From Phaeodactylum tricornutum CCAP 1055/1 (taxonomy: Eukaryota; Bacillariophyta; Bacillariophyceae; Surirellales; Neidiaceae), in NCBI RefSeq assembly GCF_000150955.2, contig NC_011686.1, forward strand, positions 248,001 through 312,000: a DNA stretch of 64,000 nt. Direction: 5' to 3'. Positions 28,890 to 42,443 of the stretch are shown in pieces. The position numbers and the translations under genes were made by a program. Below the pieces are notes generated by a model. It worked only from the letters and a program-made list of their open reading frames with translations, ran no database searches and was not told the origin of the DNA. Positions within the stretch are counted from its first letter, which is position 1. Every line of letters begins with the position of its first letter.

Positions 28890-31218
28890 GGTTCAATGGT
28901 AATCACCAAGGAAGATCTGCAATCTGAGCTAGGCAACTGTAATCAGCTGTTGGAATAACTTGACGAGGTTGCTCATGTACAACGGCAGTATCTGCAGTCA
29001 GAAGGGCCAAAAGTTGTGTATGGCTGCTTGCTGGATGTACTTCGTGATCTCGCAAGTTCTGAGTAAGGTTTGATAGGGGAAACTAAGTAGAATCTGATGA
29101 TACGATGTATTTGAAAACACACTCAGCGACAATTATTGATTGGGATAACGAGACGTCGGAGCATGAAGCTAAAGTGCTCAAAATTTACAATTCGAATACG
29201 CTCTTTGGCATGACAACCAAACAAGCGGTCATTTCCAACAAGCCTCGAAATCGATCGTCGTGTAGTTGGTCTTCCAAAAGGGCACCCGCCTTTGCACGCT
29301 GTTTTAGGAATACAAGTTTTTAAGGAAGATGGTTCTATTATAGGAATGCTCGGCATTGTAAACAAACTGAACGCTTACGATGAGCTCGATATCGATTTTC
29401 TGGAGCGGTTTACGGCTACCTGTTGTAAATTGATCCAAGCGTACTGGCAGATTGAAGGGAACCAAGATTTTTAGGGGCACTAGAACAAAGAGTGCAAGAG
29501 CGTACCCAAAAACTTCAGCTGGCAAATCACGATCTGGCCTTGGCCAACCGAAGAGTTCGCAAGGCATAAACTGCGCAACTACATCACTTTGCGTATATAA
29601 GGCGCGAGATACGGACACCACTGAATTGCATCGTTGGACTTTCAAGCTGATGAATGTTCCGGACTTGTCTCCGACGCAAGAAGATTCAGTTCGCATTATT
29701 GTCAGCAGCTCCAATCTGCTACGGACGGTTGATGTCTTGGACTATCCCACCCTCGAAAGCGGATTCATATATATTCAGAAACAAAAATCAGACCTGCAGG
29801 ACACTGCAGCTTCAGTAGTTCACACAATTGAAAGCAAGGGTGAAAGTGACGTGTCGATATTCACATACTATGCTCCGAATGTATCTGAACAGCTGGAAAC
29901 GGATAGTCGAAGGCTCCAACAACTGATGTACAATTTGCTGGGAAATGCTGCCAAATTCAATGGCAAATGGGGTGTCGTTGAGTTTTCTTTAACGATGCAA
30001 ACCTTGTCATCACGTGAGACTGAAGAGGGGCGACGAAAAAAATCTAGACGAAGATAGTGTTTTCGTCCCTTGGTCGACAGTTGCTACGCCTAGCTAGTAC
30101 TTGCCCTTTCTTCGAACGTGTGGGAATATATAGCTGTAAAATATGTCGAATGTTCGGCCTGTCCCCGTCAACGCTGTGTCGCTTCTCGAGCCGTCAAAAG
30201 CACGTTTTCGCGTTTCTATAAAAGATTATGGGAGGAGAATCGAGAAGAAGGTTTTTCAGCGTATTCTTCTTCCGTTTCAACAAGCAAATGTGGAAACGGA
30301 GCGCTTGCCTGGGGGGCCCGGGCTTTACCTCGCAGCTTCCGCCAAGCTGGTTCATGCTTTGGGTGGTTTTGTTTCTGTTGACAGCGTTGTCGATGAAGGG
30401 ACTGAGTTGACAGTAAATTTTGCTTTTGTTGACAATTTTGAACCAGGTCGAACTATTGCAACAGCTTTGAGTGATGCAACGATTTTTTCGTGGGCTCCGA
30501 CATATGGCAAGCGGACCATGTGCAATGCACGCTCCGACATCATCACATTACTTTCGTCTGCTGCAAAGAGCTGACTTAAGTTCTACAAACTGTCGGTGAG
30601 CGTAAGCCTTGTAGTGCTCTTCTCCTAGTACGGGATGACTCCATCAACAATATATTTCTTAGAATTTTGCAGATGCAACCATTCGTATTGGTCCAAATTA
30701 CAGTATTTCTGAAGCTCAGGAACATCGTCGCTCTTTAAAACAGATCTTGCCCTCAGTGCTAATCTGCTCAATGGAAAAGCATGCATGCGAGTTGTCAAGT
30801 TCTTCCAGCTACCCTTACAGCTAATCGCCTACATTGAAGCTCAGTGCCCGCTCAGCTATGCAGTATAAAATTTTGCGAATTCTTATCGCCGAGGCCAAAA
30901 TTTTCAACCAAAAAGTCCTCAACAGACTTCTAACAAGGCTGGTACTTGTATATGTTTCTATAGTAAATAGCGGCCTAAACGCGTTGCGCAAGAGGCGGCA
31001 GGTGGATTCGGTTTTTTCTTACTGATGTGCAGATGCCCGTGATGGGGATCGAGGCTTGTCAAAGGATCTCACAACGAAAGAGTTGCGACAGAAATGCAAA
31101 AATCGTATTTGTAACAGCATGTATATCAAGTGAATTCGACCGCGATTGTCGAAACGTTGGAGCAGAAGCTGTTTTACTCAAACCTTTGAGCACAGAAGAA
31201 TTGGACGCTTTACTCTAA
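28890..31218 (+). pseudogene. decayed hybrid histidine kinase (GAF, kinase, receiver)
   Basis: The pieces of a hybrid sensor kinase lie in order but in several frames and interrupted by stops. They begin with VQRQYLQSEGPKVVYGCLLD (28970-29030) and a GAF domain split over 29105-29474 (KVLKIYNSNTLFGM, then HPPLHAVLGIQVF and GMLGIVNKLN). A coiled linker, QERTQKLQLANHDLALANRR, follows at about 29490. The ATPase N box is RRLQQLMYNLLGNAAKFN (about 29910), and the G-box region is at 30185-30430 (FQRILLPFQQANVE, HALGGFVSVDSVVDEGTELT). The 3' part is a receiver domain with MQMPVMGIEACQRI (31027-) and FVTACISSEF. Introns alone do not restore a frame. It was a two-component sensor and is now almost certainly inactive. 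Confidence 0.8.
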
Positions 31219-31383
31219 GCAATTTGCCTGTAGTTTGTGGTTGCATTTATTGTAAAGCACTCTATCTTTCTGCAACGAGATTCTTCTAGCTTACAGTTAA
31301 GGCTTCATGAAAAGGTCTCAAATGGTAGAGGGTAGATTTTTAGTATTACATTTGACTTGGAGCTTGCCGTCCCGTATTTACTG

Positions 31384-34300
31384 TTAGCTCTGCTTGCATT
31401 CCTGAGTATTCTCCGTGCTGTCAGGAAAATGCTCTCCAAGACCTGGTTTATAGGGCTCCTTTCGGGTGGATCCAAGGCGGGCCTTTGGAACTGACGAAAA
31501 TACCGACTTATGATTGCTCGTGTTCTCCTTCTCTGCTGTGGCGGCCTGACAGTGTACAATTTTGGAGTCGACGCCATCTGTTTTGTTCCGAGGCCGTCTA
31601 CTGCACGAGCGAAGATCTCTATCGTCACCATTTGTCTGCTTCAAGCGCAAAATCGTCAGCTCTGCCTTGGCCTTTTGAAGATTTTTCTTCGACGCCTTGA
31701 GGTCGGTCATCAACTGCAGGTTTTCCTGTTCCAAAAATCGAACTTCTTGGCCCCTTTCCATTTCCGTCGATTCGGTGGCTTTTAAGTTTTCTCTATTACG
31801 AGCTGCGAGCTTTTCCTTGAGCTCAGCTTCCTTCCGAAGGAGCTGATCTAGTTTTGATCGCAAGGAAAGATTTTGTGTTCGTATATTTTCAAGCTCCAGA
31901 AAATTAGATGTAGCTTTGGTCTCAGATTTCGAAAAAGATTCACATTCTTGCTCCAGTGAAGCAAGTTTGTCGCAGATAGAAACAACTGCACGAGAAATAT
32001 CGTCGCCGTCAAGAGCATTGCTTGATCGTAAAACCCCTATCACCTCAGCCTTTTCCTCCTCAAGACGCTGACAGTGTGCAGCATACTTTCGCAATTTACT
32101 CTCAAGTGCTTCCTTCCCAAATCGCAACTCCGCAAGCTCTGACTGGTTTGCCACACTTGGGACAGCCAATTTTTGACGCTCGTGGAAAGCTTTCACCTGT
32201 CTTTCGGTTTTGGCTAACTTTTTCTTGTACTCAAGATTTTCCGCCTAAAATTAGTCAAGCAAAACAAATAAGGACGATGAACTTAACATCACCATACGTA
32301 AGATTGTCTTACCTTCATCTTCTTCAGAGCAGTCACCTGTTCTTTAGTTAGCTTGACAGCTGATAGCTTCTTGATCCGTTCGTCTTTGGACTGTAACTCG
32401 ATTTGAAGCTCAGTCACAAGTTTATGCAAAGTATCAACTTCTGCATTTGCAATGGGCTTCTTGTTCAGCGCTTCTCTTAGCTTTACCCCGAGTACAGCAA
32501 TTTCATTCTCTAGTTCGCGATTTTTGCCGTCTAGGTCCGAGACTCTGTAAGTAAGAGCATCAAGTTCTTGGAAAAGGGACGCATTCTTGGTTTCTAGCTC
32601 TTTTGCTTTGCTCGCCCTTTCATTTCTTTCCAAAAACTCTGTTCGCATCTTCTTTAGTTCACGAGTGAGGATATCAACTTGGGAGTCCACTTCAGCATCA
32701 CGACGTCTTGCTGAACGCTTCAATCGCGCGTTTTCATTTTCAAAAGCAGCAAGCTTACTTTCAACTTGAATGACTTCCTCCAGTCTGAGCTTATGTTGAT
32801 CCCGGAGCTCTTCGTTAGCCTCCCTCGCTGCGTACGCCTCTGCCTCCGACTTCTTTAGTGCCAGTCGTAGTTCTCCACAGTCACGGCGCAGTTGATGCAT
32901 TGTTGCCTCGGCCTCCTGGATCAACGCACGTTGCTCTTCGCCACGAAGCTCTTTCTGCTCAGCTTGGAATTGGACGTGCGCAGACCTTTCGTTTTGAAGT
33001 GTCTGGCGAAGGACAAGTAACTCTTTGTGTTCTTCACCAATGCTCTGGCTGTCTAAGATGGACAAGCTTACCTGCTTTTGCTTCTCCTCTTGTTCGGAAA
33101 GTTCCCGAACCAATTCTTGTATACGTTTGCGACAATTATTCAGCTCAATATCTGAAAGGAGGGAAGATTCTCTAGCTTCGTCTACAGCTGTGTTTGTAGA
33201 AGCCAATAGCTCTTTCAGATCCCTATTTTCTTCTTCCAGCTTAGCAACTCGATCTGACATGGTGACTGATGGATTAGTGTTCATCTCAAAGCGAATGGAG
33301 AGCTTCTCATTGAGTCGTACGACTTCCTCCTCGAGATTTTGAACACACTGAACACAAGAAGAGAGTTTTTGTTCCAGCTCAACCTTTTCTTCTTCATAAG
33401 CTTTTAAGCTTTGTAATAACATACTCTCCTTCGAGTCGAGCTCGTCCTCAAGATTGTTGATGCGCTGTCTCGCTTCAATCAAAAGCGTGTTCGTGGATTC
33501 CAGCATGTCGTGAGTTTGAATAAGCTCGTCCGCATGAGCTTTTCTTTCGTCCAAAGCTTCTAAAAGCTCGGTCCTCAGTTTAGTGTTTTCAATTGTGATT
33601 TCGGCCAACTCTTCTTTCGACTGGTCGGGGGGAGGAATAGTAAGACAAGATAAAAGCTCTCCCTCCAGTGAGCCATCGTCATTCGCTTGCATAAGCCTTT
33701 CCCAGTCGCCCCAAAACGTTGTGTTGGTACCATCCGAAATGAAAAATTGCGGATAATGTGGTCCAAGACCCGAAATATCGAAAAGTTGGCTTCGTTTCTC
33801 CTTGTTAGACGGGTCAGCCCCGTCGACTGTAACATGCCGAATCTTGGAGGCATTTAGGATCGTGAACGCTTTGTCCTGGTTAGCCTTGACTTCTCTTTGG
33901 AAAGACTGACTCGAAAAGAGGACAACAAGCTGCTTTGAAGGAATAGACTGAAGCATCGCCTTTTGTAGTTCAAAAGCATCGAGCTTCATTTCTGATTCTT
34001 CCAATTTTGCTTGGTATTGTCCAGCTTTGTGAGAAACTTGGGCAATTTCTGTATTAAGTTGCTGCATTCTTTCACTTTTTCCAGCAATCTCGTTTCGAAG
34101 ACTTAAAGCTTGTGCTTCGAGTTCCGAACACCTAGTGTCGGTATTGCCCTTGTCTTGCTTTAAAGTCTCCAGCTCCATGACGACCACTTTATATTGACAT
34201 TCGAGTGCGGACAATCTCGTTACAACTTCGTCCTTTTCCGCCTGTAGTGTAGACGCCACCAAGGTTGCATCTCTGCTCAGAGACTCTATAGACGCAACTT

Positions 34301-37300
34301 TGGCCGACAGATCCTCGATCTTGGTCTCTCGTTCATTAATAGTTGCAATAAGACTCACTATTTCCTTCTCGGCAGTACTGTACCGATCATTGACCCGATC
34401 GAGTTCATCGCGAAGGGTCGAAATGCATGTGGCCTGCTCGCGTGATAGTAGTTGATGCTTCCCGAGTTCCGACTTTGAAGCTATGACCACAACATCCCTC
34501 TCGTCTTCAGCAATTGATACAGAGTCCAAGGCCATTCTAGCGTTGGATTCAAAATAAGAGAGTAAGACAACCAGAGCGTCCAGTTTCATATGAACATGAT
34601 CAAGTTGCGTCGTCTTCTCTGTCAACCTAATCGTGAGGTTTCCAACACGCTGCTCGAACTTGACGCATCTATCCTCAGCGGCTTTTCGATGAGTTTGTGC
34701 GGACACGAGATCACCTTTGCTATGCGCCAATTGGCGAGCAAGTCGCTCGGATTCACACACACTCGAATCTCGATCTTTCGTGAGATCCGACAAAGTAGTA
34801 TAGGCTGCCTCATCTTTCGAGAACAAATGCGAAACGACGATTGATAGGGGCAAGACCTGCGATTCTACTCGTTTTAAGCGTTGTGCCAACTTCCTTGCTT
34901 TGTCAACTGCAGCTTCTCGAGCGCTAGAAATGAGACTGATCTCGTCCAAGTGCCTCTCAGTGTCCTTGTCCAGTTCCTCAATTTTTCCGGAAAGCTCCTG
35001 AACCGATAGTTCAAGCTGATCCGATCTCTTAAGTGCATCATCTCGTTCATGTCGAAGTTTTTTGCAGAGATCATTCGATTTTTCAGATGAGGACTGAAAG
35101 AATGCAACTTTGCCTTCTAGGGCGTGGACACTTCCCTGCTCTTGTCGCCAACGATCCTTCGCAGATGTCAGCTCGCTTTGAGCTTCGTCTCTTTCCTTAA
35201 TAAGTAGCGAAACCTCCTCCACTTTCACAGACAGGGCTGAGTCAACAGAGTTCAACTCATTACGCGCAGCCTGAATCTCGTTCGAGCTCCGAGCTAAACA
35301 TTCCTGTAAATCTACAGCCTTCTGATTGCTAATCTCCAACTGACTTTTAAGGTCCAAAATTGTTGTATCTTGCTCCTTTCCTTTCAATAAAGATGACTCC
35401 AACTTTTCTTGCAAGTCAGAAGCTCTCGAATTTGCGTCTTCCAGCAGCGCCTTGGTTCGTTGCATATCCTGGAGTGCATCGTTCATTGCGGATGTTTTCG
35501 TTTCCACAACGGCCTCGAGCTCGACAAGTTTCTCCTCAGCTTTTGCCCCTGATAGTTCGTGCTGGTGAACAATATCTTGTCGATCCACAAGTTGCTTCTC
35601 TAAAGAGCTCACTTTTTCTGTCAACAAAGCTATGGATACAGACCTCTCCTTGACCGTGTTTCGAGACTCGGCGATTTCCTCCATTAAGCCCTGGTTCGTC
35701 GCTGAGAGATGGGTTTGGGCGTCACTGAGAAGGGTTAACTCATCCAGTAGATTTCGGCACTGTGCCTGAAGTTTAGCATTTGCTGACTCAATCTCATTAA
35801 TTTGGTGTGCAGATTCTCTACATAGCTCATCTTTCGCCTTGACATCGTCCCGGACACTAGAGACTTCCACGTGAAGCTGTTCTTTTTCCTGTTCCAATTC
35901 AGCAATGGTTTTCAGGTATTGGTCAGAGAGATTCGACAAACGAGAGAAATCAGCATTCTTCTCCTCAAGCGTCGCCACCGTCGCGTCACGCTTACTGATC
36001 TGTCTATCACGGTCGGCGGTAATGTCGCTCACAAGAGAGAGAGTCTTTTCGTGTTCCGTTTGAAGATTTTCTACTGTCCCCAGTAAATCAAACTTCTCTG
36101 CTTCGGCATTCTCTTTCGCTACTTTGGTGATCTCCAGTTGCGTACGAAGATCATCTCGCTCCAAACTGGTCGTTTCCAATAGGCTTTTGAGTGTGGCATT
36201 CTCATCGGTCACCAGGTTGGCCATTTCTCGCTGTTCTTGTATCTCAGCTTCGTGTTGCTGAAGAAGCAATAATTTTTCATCTTGCAAGGAATCTACCGCA
36301 GCTTCCAAATCTTTACGGTCTTGTAGCTCCTGTTTCAGCTTCACTAGAGCTTTCTGGATGTCACCATCCCTTTCCTTGAGTGCCGCTTCGTGCGCTGCAA
36401 CCGTCTCGGCTAACTCTGCACGGAAGAAGTTTAAAGTTGCGGACATATCAATGACTTCCGACTTACTGGAGTCTCTCTCAGAACGAAGAATGTCATTGGA
36501 GAAGTTCATTGCAGCCAACTCCGACTCCTTCCCTTCCACGGCGCTGACCATTTCGTCTACTTTTTGCTTCAACGATTTTGCGAAGGAATTTTTGATGGTG
36601 AGAGCGTCACGGAGGAGAATCAGCTGTGAGTCTGGCGACAGAGGCCTGGCCACCTCCGCTTTTCCTTTTTTCATGGGTCGGGGCATCGTCTTTGGACTTT
36701 CAAGATTCGCCATATGCTTGGCCGGCGACCGGAATAGAAGATTTCCGTCGGAGAAACGGCGCTTTCGATACTTTGATGTCTTGGAAAAAGTTTGTATGGT
36801 AGATTCATCGTCGTTGTTGAAGAGTACGCCGCTATTAAGGATCGACGACTGGAGACGTTTCAGTCGTTCTTCGGCTTGACGAGCAGCACTTCCAGCGGTT
36901 TCCGCCTTCTGTTCCAACTCTTTCAGATGTTCGGGTGCGGCAGAACCTCCCGTCCTACGCGCCTCTGCCAGCTCCTTTTGTAAACGGCGAATCACGGAAC
37001 GATCGTCGAGGACTTCGTTGACTTGTGCATTTGTTTTGACAAGCTTTGCACGGGATGCAAACTGAAGGGTGGATCGCGTTTCTTCCAGATAAAGCTCCGA
37101 TGGAGTTGCACAGCAAATTACCGCCATTCGAGCGTTTCCCGAAAGGGAAGGCTGGAGAATACGGGTGAGCTTGGAATCCCGAAAGTTGATGTGCGTTTGG
37201 TTTGGCGTGCCCAAGGCAACAATAACGCGCGAAAGGGTCAGTAGACTTTGCCAGAATATTATTAACGAAGAGTAAGTGACATGCTTGCAGCCGAGAGGTT

Positions 37301-38430
37301 TCAAAAGACGAAAGTGCCGAGAACTTGGACGTACCTTTGATTGATCATCCCACCTTCCTTTTGACGATCCCCCGTCGCGCCGGTATGCCGGACACTCTCT
37401 GAACCGGCCAAGTCGACCAAATTGAGTGTCGATATCAAAACGGCACCATCACCGCCATCCGCATCATCGTTTTCTTTGTCACCAGCACTGTCGCCAGAAG
37501 CCTTCAAGCGACTTTCAATCGTGATACGGAAGATCGTGTGTGAGCGCGAAGACCGTTCGTTCATGGCCGTGGACGCAAAAGCCCTCGACTTCTCTCCTCG
37601 GAAGAGAATGGACAACAGAGACTCAAAGTCGGTCACAATTTCTTCGTTAGATTGCACAAAGACTCCTCGGCGAGGGTCTTCGCGAACCGCTAACGTTCGC
37701 GTATGAGGATCATCAGCCAACAAATCACGGACTTCTTCGTTGTAAATCTCCAAAAAGGACGCGCGAACTAAAAAGATGCGATCAGGAGAGTTTTCAATAC
37801 GGTTGAAGATATCCTGCGCTGCCATGTGCACAACACCTCCACCGCCGCTACCGTTGGATCCCTCCTGAATGGTCCCCGAGCCCTGCATCGTAAACGTCTT
37901 TCCCGAAGAAGTCTGACCATAGGCAAAGATAGTACCGTTGAGACCTGTCACAACAGAGTTGACAATGTTTTTGGCTACATCGTCGTAGACTTGCTGGGTC
38001 GTCGAGCTTTCGGAAAAGGCTTTGTCGAACGTAAAAAAAGTCCGCCCCGTGACACGCTCCGGTAGGGGCTTGCCGTCGGGTGTCGTCTGTGCAATCGATG
38101 AGTATTTTGGAAGTACTTTCCAGACCCGCTGGCGAGCGCTTTCGTTGGAGTTTAAGGGACGCATACGAATCGCCACTAGGGTTTGTAAAGCAAGCGTGAG
38201 GGAAAGGATGCGTGCACGAGGAATGTACATCCCGAAGTCAGGAGACGAATTTCCCCGTCGCTAACGAGACACTCACCTTGAATGCCTTCTTCCCCTTGAT
38301 CATTCGGCGTTTTGGCCGGGGACAGTACTTTGCGAGGTGTTCGCCCTCGAGGGGGAAGCCGCGACGGCGTCATGGACCCCTGAGACTTGCTCGGGGTTTT
38401 TCGTGGTGTTTTTCGCGGTGTCGACGGCAT
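31384..38430 (-). CDS. kinesin-7/CENP-E-like kinesin with long coiled coil
   Basis: Four exons: 38430-38277, 38175-37335, 37245-32313 and 32244-31384. They join to 6789 nt, an exact frame of 2262 residues. The first exon is basic and Ser/Thr-Pro-rich (TPRKTPRKTPSKS), with likely CDK-type phosphorylation sites. The motor domain starts at VAIRMRPLN (residue 52): P-loop GQTSSGKT at 138-145, switch I NERSSRSH at 258-265, switch II LNLVDLAGSE at 303-312, then NFRDSKLTRIL and the neck. An N-terminal motor with TIFAYGQTSSGKTFTM is typical of kinesin-7. About 1700 residues of heptad-rich coiled coil follow, ending in a disordered basic tail. A mitotic or cargo-transport role is inferred from the family. 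The promoter region is shared with the divergent ankyrin-HDAC gene. Confidence 0.9.
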
Positions 38431-39003
38431 CGTTCCCGGACACCAACGAAGGCGCAGTACTACTCTTCACCGTCACTCAGCTCCGACAACAACGGTAGCT
38501 ACTAATACGAGTCACCGCAATGAATGGGTATCTCTCGTTCACAATAAAGCAAGATCACAAAAGCCCTTCACCATGGAGCCAAAGAGCGAAAAGACGTGCA
38601 GGGGAGGCTTTCGATACACGGAACGTTGTAAAATGTTCGTTGGGCTCGTCCGGCGTGTTGACGGTTTGAATTTCGAACAGGGAACGGGTGCCTTCATCCG
38701 GCACTCCCAACCGATATTCGTCGGACGCCAAACGAGTGACGCGCGTGCATATTTTCAACCGTCAGGCGGCACGCACTCACCCAATGTCTCTACCGCAATA
38801 ATCTGTACTGGTTCTACGTACGTCCAATCACTACGAGATTGTACGACAAGGCAGGTTGGTTCCAGCCGGTCGAGGCGACCGATTCCGCGCTGCTCTCATT
38901 TTTTGTCCGGGTGCCGAAATCGAACAGGATCGGACATCCGAACCGTATCTTCGGATCCGTCTTGTCCGCAGCGCGTATCCCAGCCCCCCTACCACCAATC
39001 AAG
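38431..39003. promoter_or_regulatory. bidirectional promoter between kinesin and ankyrin-HDAC genes
   Basis: 573 bp between the two divergent start codons. An open frame on the plus strand crosses it but has no domain and shifts composition. No defined motif was singled out. Confidence 0.4.
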
Positions 39004-42000
39004 ATGAACAGCAGTGACGACGAGGATTACGACGGCGCTTTCGATCGTGAAGACGGCGGTCTGGAACGAACGCGCTATCCTATTCACGACGCGTGTGAAC
39101 ACGAAGACGTGGAAACTCTCAGGGTACGTGGATCGGTCCGTAGTGTTTCTTGGATGATCCGGCTCGGCATCGCCATGGTCGCTCGTCAAGCTGGATCATC
39201 CGCGGCTCGACGAGCGTTGGATCGTCCCTCCGTCGTCCGGTACGCAAAGTCTATTTTAGCTACTGCGTATCCAATTTCTCACTCGATTCTTTGTAACTGT
39301 CAAATGCTGTCCACCTCCTATGCACTCTATATTCTTCTACCGACAGAGCCTAATTTACTCCGTACCCAGAGACGACGACGATGATGATGATGCTAGTTCC
39401 GCTGGTCCCGCGGGCATCAATCGGGTCGTAAAAGCCGACGACGATTCCTCCTCCTCCTCGGACGACAACGATTCTACGGCGGCCGCGCACGCCGCGGCGA
39501 TTGGACACTCTCCTCAGCCAATCCCGACAACCCATCGCGGCGGAGACACGACAGTACGAGCGGCACAAGTCCCCGTGAGCGCCGAGGTATCGGCGAGCAC
39601 GATTGCGGAAGCCGATCCCAAGGCGCACGAGCCTCCGTCAGCCGAGGCGACTGAGGATCCGGCAACGACAAAAAACAATGTCCGCGTTGACAATGGAGAG
39701 CCTGCACCATTCCCGCTGGACAACGGAGAGCCTGTCGTAACCACAGAAGCTACCAAAACGGAAGAAGCGCCGACGTTGATGGACGTAGACAGCCCTGATC
39801 TGGCCCCTGGAAAGGATGCTGGTAACGGCGCCCTAGACAACATGCCGAAAACGGAAGCCCGCTATATGGTTCCCTTTGGAGTGAATCTCAACGAGCGGGA
39901 TGATGACGAAAACACCCCACTGCATGTTGCTATTCACTCACGCAAGCTAGAGCACGTTAAGCTGTTGCTAGAGGCCGGAGCATCTTTTCGCATGCGCTGC
40001 GATGGAAGTTGGCCCATACATACCGCCATAAGTTTGGGTGCTCTCCGTCAACACCGCCAGTTTGCCTACGAATGTGTCGTAGTCTTGGCTGAGGCTGGGG
40101 CGGACTTGACGGCCAAGGACGACTCCAACCACACACCGTTGTTCTTGGCCTGTATGGTCAACCTACCGCAGATCGTCTCATACATTCTCAGCGACGGGGA
40201 CGGGGCTTCGACGCTGAACGTGCGTGCCGATCGGGTAGGCAACCGTCCACTTCACGCGGCCGCCAAATTTGATACCACTAGCAACCCCAGTTTCAGTCGG
40301 ACTGCCGCCGCAAATGCGACGGGACAAATACGAGCGAAGTATCATCCCGACGGAACAACGAGCACGGTGAAGCAGATCTCGGGATTCCCGGGCAAACGCG
40401 CGGCGTCACAAGCGAGAGTACCGGCTACCTCCTCGGTCGTCGCAGCCCCCGCGCCGGCGGAACCAACCGAAGCACTCTTGACGCAATTGCTTTTGGGAAC
40501 GCCAGGAATTGAAGTCGACGGTGGCAACGCGTTGGGACAGACTCCTCTGCATATAGCTTGTGTTCGCGGCAATTGGCCAGTCGTCCGTCTACTGCTCCAA
40601 GCCGGCGCCAATCCACAGAATGCTGATAAACGGGGCTTCACTCCGGGTCAACTGGCACACAAACGCGGCATGCCCATTCCCAACGATTTGATGCCGACGC
40701 TGGGGGATGCTCCAGAATCGGGCATTGTACCTCCTCCGCGAGATTTAATCGTCGATCCGGACAATTCGACGCTTGTCATTTCCCATGAACTGTGCTTGTT
40801 GCACCGTACATGCCCACCCATGATACGCGACGGCAGTGACCCGCCACCGGAAAATGTGCGGCGTCTACACGTGTTAGTCGACCAGCACGAAGGCATTTTA
40901 AGAGGAGGTGAATTTGCGAATTGTTCTTGGAAGGATGAAGCTCGGAGAGCAGCAATTGGCGATGTTCTCAAGGTGGGTATAGTGCGCATACCAGTGTAAA
41001 AAAATCGTCCCTCTAGATCCTATCCATTGCTAATGGATCTCTTTGTGTGTTCAGGTACACGACTATCAATATGTTGAGCGGATAAGTCAAGTGATTGCCG
41101 AAATTCCGGATCACCCCAGTGCAATATCGCACCTCGACCCTGATACAGCCATTTCGCACTGGACTTTCGAAGCGGCTATGCGGGCCGCTGGGAGTGTATG
41201 TCAGGCCGTGGACCAGGTGATTGCAGGGGAGAACCGTAACGCCTTTTGTGCAGTGCGCCCTCCTGGGCATCACGCTGGTCCAACGGGGATTGTCAAGTGT
41301 GCCAACGACCCAGAGGGCGGTTCTCACGGATTTTGTCTACTCAATAACGTAGCCATTGGGGCAGCGTACGCCCGAAGCATGTACCGGCACGAAGGAATAC
41401 AAAAAGTCGCCATTGTTGATTTCGATGTTCATCATGGAAACGGAACTGAAGAAATCATTCGTAATTTGGTACCTTTAACGGAGAAGGCAACTATTCGTAC
41501 ACCTTTTGCGGTTGGGGAACTATCGTCGAGTACGTACCGCCCGTGGCTGGACGAGACTGATATCCATAACGTATTCTTTTCATCAACGCATGGATACGGC
41601 CATCGTGGCTTTGAGCAGCCAGGGTGGTTTTATCCCGCTTCCGGGAAGTCCGGTGTGTCGGAGTCTATAACAAACCCAGCTATGGTGGAAAAGCCCAATG
41701 TCCAAGAGTTTTTGTTCAGCCAAACTTGGGCTCGTATGGGGGAAGAATCCCGAGCGAATTGCTGTATGATAATCAACTGCGGACTGGAATTACCCGAACC
41801 GGACGGTGATCCGCAGGGACGTGGCATTAAGCAACGTCTGGAACTCCGGGACACGTATCGGCAAAAGATCTTTCCCCACTTGCGCGAATTCGATCCGGAT
41901 TTGATCTTTATCAGTGCTGGTTTCGACGCTCACCGTAAAGACACCATGAATTTTGGCTACGTAGGCATGGTCGAAGAGGACTACGAGTGGGTGACGGAAC

Positions 42001-42443
42001 AGCTGGTTAAAATTGCGAACACTTGCTGTAACGGGCGGGTTGTTTCGGTATTGGAGGGGGGCTACAAGATTCACGGCGGTATTGTTTCGCCCTTTGCCCG
42101 TTCCGTCGCAAGTCACGTCCGCGCTTTGGCTGATGGTGGACGGTCTCGGGAACTTTACGATACCAAGGACGCCGAGTGGGAATCACAGTACGAACGCCAC
42201 GTGTACGAAAAGCGCGAACGCAAAAAGGAAGAAGAGCGGGAGCGGCTGCGACTTATGCAGCTGGCGACACAGAGCTCGTTACTCGAGCAAATTGCGGGGC
42301 AGAGTTCGTTGGTTGAGCAAATGACGAGTAAAGGTGGCGTTCCGGAAGATCCGGATGCGCCGAGTCGAAAGCGTCGGCGCAACCATGTGGATTACCAAGA
42401 GCTACTACGGCAAATGGAGCAAGAAGGGTTTGCGAATGGGTAG
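39004..42443 (+). CDS. ankyrin-repeat class II histone deacetylase
   Basis: Exons 39004-39123, 39347-40972 and 41055-42443 join exactly in frame to 1044 residues. The first exon is acidic and opens an ankyrin-like unit (YPIHDACEHEDVETLR), followed by a long acidic, Ala/Pro-rich disordered stretch (about 45-200). Ankyrin repeats occupy about 215-470 (TPLHVAIHSRKLEHVKLLLE, NRPLHAAAKFD, TPLHIACVRGNWPVVRLLLQ). The deacetylase domain (about 520-960) has RPPGHHAG with the catalytic His pair at 654-655, the zinc ligands in DFDVHHGNG (704-712), and the active-site loop LEGGY near 938. The tail is coiled with a nuclear-type basic motif, SRKRRRNH. It should remove acetyl groups from lysines of histones or other proteins in the nucleus; the ankyrin part probably selects partners. 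Confidence 0.9.

Noticed and set aside
38387-39007. 206-codon plus-strand frame between kinesin and HDAC genes
   Set aside because: It overlaps the first kinesin exon antisense and runs into the HDAC start; composition is not protein-like.
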